Assembly: GCF_049959315.1 (NCBI RefSeq)
Contig: NZ_CP188201.1
DNA: 64,000 nucleotides
Origin: Serratia proteamaculans_D
Lineage (GTDB): Bacteria > Pseudomonadota > Gammaproteobacteria > Enterobacterales > Enterobacteriaceae
Strand: one strand, 5' to 3'
The notes below the pieces were generated by a model. The model was not told the origin of the DNA, ran no database searches, and saw nothing but the letters and a program-made list of their open reading frames with translations. Positions within the stretch are counted from its first letter, which is position 1, and each line of letters begins with the position of its first letter. The position numbers and the translations under genes are program-made. This document shows positions 61,092 to 64,000 of the stretch, in pieces.

Positions 61092-61112
61092 TATCAATAA
61101 CAATTCTCATTT
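61092..61112. promoter_or_regulatory. Fur-box-like sequence upstream of yojI
   Basis: Read on the minus strand, AAATGAGAATTGTTATTGAT resembles the Fur consensus GATAATGATAATCATTATC through the GAGAATTGTTATT core. It is about 60 bp upstream of the yojI ATG and 75 bp upstream of the divergent LysR gene, so it could control either. Confidence 0.5.
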
Positions 61113-61186
61113 TGTCGCTGGCGTTGGCTTCCTGAACCTGAGGATTTACACTGGCGGTTACTCCGGGACGAGGAATATACCCACCG

Positions 61187-62107
61187 ATGTTGCCCACACA
61201 TGAATATGCCAACGACCTGATCCTGTTCGCCCTGATTGTTGACTGCGGTTCTTTCAGCAAAGCCGCTGAAGCCGCCGGTATCACCAGCTCGGTGGTCAGT
61301 AAGCGCATCGGCCGCCTGGAAAAGTCCCTCGGCGCACGCCTGCTGTACCGCACCACTCGCAGCCTGACGCTGACGGAAAACGGCCAAAGCCTGTATCGTC
61401 AGGCCAAAGAAATCAGCGCAAAAACTCAGGAAGCCCTGAACGTCATCAGTGAAAACAGCGATGACCTGACCGGCGTGATCCGCATGTCGGTGCCGACCAT
61501 TTCAGGCGAACTGCTGCTGAGTGAAAGCGTGGCGGAATTTTGTGCCCTTCATCCGAACCTGAAGGTGGAAATGCGGCTGGAAAATCGCTTCGTCGATCTG
61601 GTTAATGAAGGGATCGATCTGGCGATCCGCACCGGCACCCTGCCGGATTCCAGCCTGATTGCCCGTCCGATCCTGAACTCCCGCTGGGTGATCGTGTGCT
61701 CGCCCAGCTATCTGCAACAATATTCTGAGCCGCTAGCAGCAGGCGACCTGCTCAAGCATAACTGCCTGACCTATACCTATCAGGAAAGCGGTACCGACAA
61801 CTGGCTGATGAAGCAGCCAGGCAGCAACGAGATTTACGAACTGCAGGTCAAGGGCAACCTGTCCGCCAATAACGCCAGGGCGATCCGCAAAGCGGTGATC
61901 GGCGGTTATGGCATTGCCATGGTGCCACGCTGCATGGTGTACGAGGATTTACAGGAAGGTACCATGGTGGAGGTTTTGAGCGGCCACTGCGGCAAGGTAT
62001 TAGGCGTTTATGCGGTTTACCCTTACACCCGCAATTTGCCGTTAAAGACCCGTTTATTGACCGAACATATCATCACCGCCTACCAAAATATCAGCCACTA
62101 TTTTTGA
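61187..62107 (+). CDS. LysR-family transcriptional regulator
   Basis: A 306-residue LysR-type regulator with HTH FALIVDCGSFSKAAEAAGIT followed by SSVVSKRIGRLEKSLGARLL and an effector domain with GVIRMSVPTISGELLLSESV and RFVDLVNEGIDLAIRTGTLP. It is divergent from yojI and is followed, in the same direction after 350 bp, by lldD, so either could be a target. It belongs to the AaeR/DmlR-like group; the ligand is unknown. The ATG at 61187 lies after a GAGGA at about 61170, somewhat far for a ribosome site. Confidence 0.83.
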   Translation: MLPTHEYANDLILFALIVDCGSFSKAAEAAGITSSVVSKRIGRLEKSLGARLLYRTTRSLTLTENGQSLYRQAKEISAKTQEALNVISENSDDLTGVIRMSVPTISGELLLSESVAEFCALHPNLKVEMRLENRFVDLVNEGIDLAIRTGTLPDSSLIARPILNSRWVIVCSPSYLQQYSEPLAAGDLLKHNCLTYTYQESGTDNWLMKQPGSNEIYELQVKGNLSANNARAIRKAVIGGYGIAMVPRCMVYEDLQEGTMVEVLSGHCGKVLGVYAVYPYTRNLPLKTRLLTEHIITAYQNISHYF

Positions 62108-62457
62108 GTCTGATCACAGTATTCCCGTTAAAGGCTATCCGACTGCCGCGGGATTAGGTGATTTTCAGACATACACTCTGGCCAATTCATGCCTAATCAA
62201 GGTATTCCCTCGCCTAATAGGGAAACGAATAAAATTTAATACATTGATTATAAAAACAATTAATACCACTCCTTTGCTACCGCTACGTCATTATTTCCCT
62301 TGAGAACTCTCTCCTGCTGAAAACAGGGCATAGAACCCCATCGGCTATTACGCTTAGAATAAAAGCACCATAGTTATTAACCTTTTCGCTACATATCCGA
62401 CCGGCATTAGCCCCCCGCGTGAGCTGATTACCGGCCTTCATCGTAGAGAGCAAAAAT
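62108..62457. promoter_or_regulatory. lldD upstream region
   Basis: A 350-bp non-coding stretch. It contains a short inverted repeat TTCCCT (62205-62210) / AGGGAA (62219-62224) within A/T-rich DNA, a candidate operator, but no convincing -35/-10 pair. It should hold the lldD promoter. Confidence 0.35.
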
Positions 62458-63600
62458 ATGATTATCTCGGCTTCAACCGATTACCGGGCCGCCGCACAGG
62501 CTAAGCTCCCGCCTTTTCTGTTTCACTATATTGACGGCGGGGCCTACGCGGAACACACGCTACGACGCAACACGGAAGACCTGGCGGGCATCGCGCTACG
62601 CCAGCGCATACTGCGCAATATGTCCGACCTCAGCCTGGAAACCAGCCTGTTCGGTGAAAAACTGGCGATGCCGGTGATCCTTGGCCCGGTCGGGTTGACC
62701 GGTATGTACGCCCGCCGCGGTGAGGTTCAGGCTGCCAAGGCTGCGGCGCAAAAAGGTATCCCTTTTACCCTGTCGACGGTCTCGGTATGCCCGATAGAAG
62801 AAGTGGCACCGGCAATCGATCGGCCAATGTGGTTCCAACTGTACGTATTGAAAGACCGGGGTTTTATGCGCAACGCGCTTGAACGCGCCAAAGCCGCCGG
62901 GGTGAAAACCCTGGTATTCACCGTCGATATGCCGGTGCCCGGTGCGCGTTATCGCGACGCCCACTCCGGCATGAGTGGCCCCAATGCCGCCGCGCGCCGC
63001 ATACTGCAGGCTATGACCCATCCGCAGTGGGCCTGGGACGTTGGGCTGTGTGGTAAGCCGCACGATCTGGGTAATGTTTCGGCCTATCGCGGCAAACCCA
63101 CCAGTCTGGAAGACTATATCGGCTGGCTGGGTGCCAACTTCGATCCCTCTATTTCGTGGAAGGATCTGGACTGGATCCGCGAGTTCTGGCAAGGCCCAAT
63201 GATCATCAAAGGCATTTTGGATCCCGAAGACGCCAAAGATGCGGTGCGCTTTGGTGCTGACGGTATTGTGGTTTCCAATCACGGCGGCCGCCAGTTGGAT
63301 GGCGTGTTGTCCACTGCCCATGCGCTGCCAGCGATTGCCGAGGCGGTAAAAGGCGATATTACCCTGCTGGCCGACTCTGGCATTCGCAGTGGGCTGGACG
63401 TGGTGCGCATGATTGCTCTGGGTGCCGACGGCGTACTGTTGGGTCGCGCCTTTGCCTATGCGCTGGCCGCCGCCGGGCAGGCCGGTGTCGCCAACCTGCT
63501 CGAACTGATCGATAAAGAAATGCGCGTTGCCATGACGCTGATCGGCGCGAAAACCATTGCGGACATCAGCGCCGACTCGCTGGTCCAGGGGTTGCGTTAA
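62458..63600 (+). CDS. lldD: LldD, FMN-dependent L-lactate dehydrogenase
   Basis: LldD oxidises L-lactate to pyruvate and passes electrons to the quinone pool at the inner membrane. The 380-residue protein is an FMN-dependent alpha-hydroxy-acid dehydrogenase: MIISASTDYRAAAQAKLPPF, IPFTLSTVSVCPIEEVAPAI, MWFQLYVLKDRGFMRNALER, and the catalytic histidine with FMN contacts in DGIVVSNHGGRQLDGVLST. It is shorter than E. coli LldD (396) at the C-terminus. Here it stands without the lactate permease lldP and regulator lldR; a LysR regulator lies upstream and a flavin monooxygenase downstream. Confidence 0.95.
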   Translation: MIISASTDYRAAAQAKLPPFLFHYIDGGAYAEHTLRRNTEDLAGIALRQRILRNMSDLSLETSLFGEKLAMPVILGPVGLTGMYARRGEVQAAKAAAQKGIPFTLSTVSVCPIEEVAPAIDRPMWFQLYVLKDRGFMRNALERAKAAGVKTLVFTVDMPVPGARYRDAHSGMSGPNAAARRILQAMTHPQWAWDVGLCGKPHDLGNVSAYRGKPTSLEDYIGWLGANFDPSISWKDLDWIREFWQGPMIIKGILDPEDAKDAVRFGADGIVVSNHGGRQLDGVLSTAHALPAIAEAVKGDITLLADSGIRSGLDVVRMIALGADGVLLGRAFAYALAAAGQAGVANLLELIDKEMRVAMTLIGAKTIADISADSLVQGLR

Positions 63601-63731
63601 TCGTATTCCCTTTATAACTAATGCTGAAATAGCAATTATAAATTGCCATTGGTGTTATTTATTGCAATTAATCGGCGTGCAAGAATTAGGCTCATCAATC
63701 ATAGGGGTAAATCCCCTTAATGGAGTCAATG

Positions 63732-64000
63732 ATGAGCATCAGCAAACTTATGCAGGATCCACTTTCTATCGGGGTTGAACTCCCTCTGGATAATGACTGG
63801 TCCACCGGCGGTGAGCTGAAACGTCAACGCGATCATCGCCCTTTCGGCGTACCTGATATGACCCAGCACGCCGCGTTGATCAAACAGGCCGATGAACTGG
63901 GATTTCGCGCCGCCTGGGTGCGTGATGTACCGCTGTATGACCCTGGCTTTGGCGATGCCGCTCAGGTATTTGAGATCTTCACCTACCTGGGCTATCTCTC
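63732..64000 (+). CDS. Luciferase-like flavin-dependent monooxygenase (5' part)
   Basis: The gene runs off the window end after about 89 codons. It begins at ATG 63732 (MSISKLMQDPLSIGVELPLD), with GGAG six bases upstream; an adjacent ATG at 63729 is too close to that site. The segment with HAALIKQADELGFRAAWVRD followed by VPLYDPGFGDAAQVFEIFTY is typical of bacterial luciferase-like (LLM class) oxidoreductases, which use reduced flavin and oxygen. The full domain and substrate cannot be judged from this fragment. It lies 131 bases after lldD. Confidence 0.75.
   Translation, partial: MSISKLMQDPLSIGVELPLDNDWSTGGELKRQRDHRPFGVPDMTQHAALIKQADELGFRAAWVRDVPLYDPGFGDAAQVFEIFTYLGYL

Overview
The window looks like a chromosomal segment of a Serratia-type enterobacterium, of the S. 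proteamaculans/liquefaciens/plymuthica kind. Its first two thirds follow the Escherichia coli order from ppnN/xni to lysR almost gene for gene, with high protein similarity and no insertion sequence, prophage or CRISPR array. The genus call rests on remembered protein and gene-order similarity, not on a search.

Layout. (1) 1-8000: end of ppnN, xni, rlmM-ygdD, the divergent gcvA/gcvB regulator and small RNA pair, the YgdI lipoprotein, the csdA-csdE-tcdA sulfur-transfer and tRNA t6A-cyclisation genes, and mltA. (2) 8100-30100: three tandem initiator tRNA genes, amiC, argA with ArgR boxes, the recD-recB-ptrA-recC exonuclease V locus, the ppdC-ygdB-ppdB-ppdA minor pseudopilin genes, thyA-lgt and ptsP-rppH. 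(3) 30074-37800: a 700-bp spacer rich in DnaA boxes, then mutH, ygdQ, ygdR, tas, the aas-lplT lysophospholipid repair pair, and two tandem OmrA/OmrB small RNAs. (4) 37800-45340: galR, lysA and lysR, the last conserved genes, with lineage-specific insertions between them: a BisC-type molybdoenzyme, a GNAT acetyltransferase and an AscG-like repressor.

(5) 45330-64000 is accessory: an MFS exporter; a LysR regulator divergent from an exported metallo-beta-lactamase-fold protein and a DsbA-like thioredoxin-fold protein, with an ERIC repeat between those two; a secreted repeat protein; a YddA-like ABC transporter; an N-acetylgalactosamine-type PTS operon (agaR-kbaZ-agaV-agaW-agaE-agaF) without its catabolic enzymes; a NimT/CynX-like exporter; two tiny genes, one of YmiA type; a YojI-type ABC exporter sharing a control region with a LysR regulator and a Fur-box-like site; lldD; and the start of a luciferase-like flavin monooxygenase.

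I see no clearly new multi-gene defence or biosynthetic system. The points most worth following are the DnaA-box/GATC cluster upstream of mutH, the truncated aga locus and its operator array, the Fur-like site at yojI, the LysR/MBL/DsbA set, the GTG-started YmiA-like gene, and the initiator tRNA variants.
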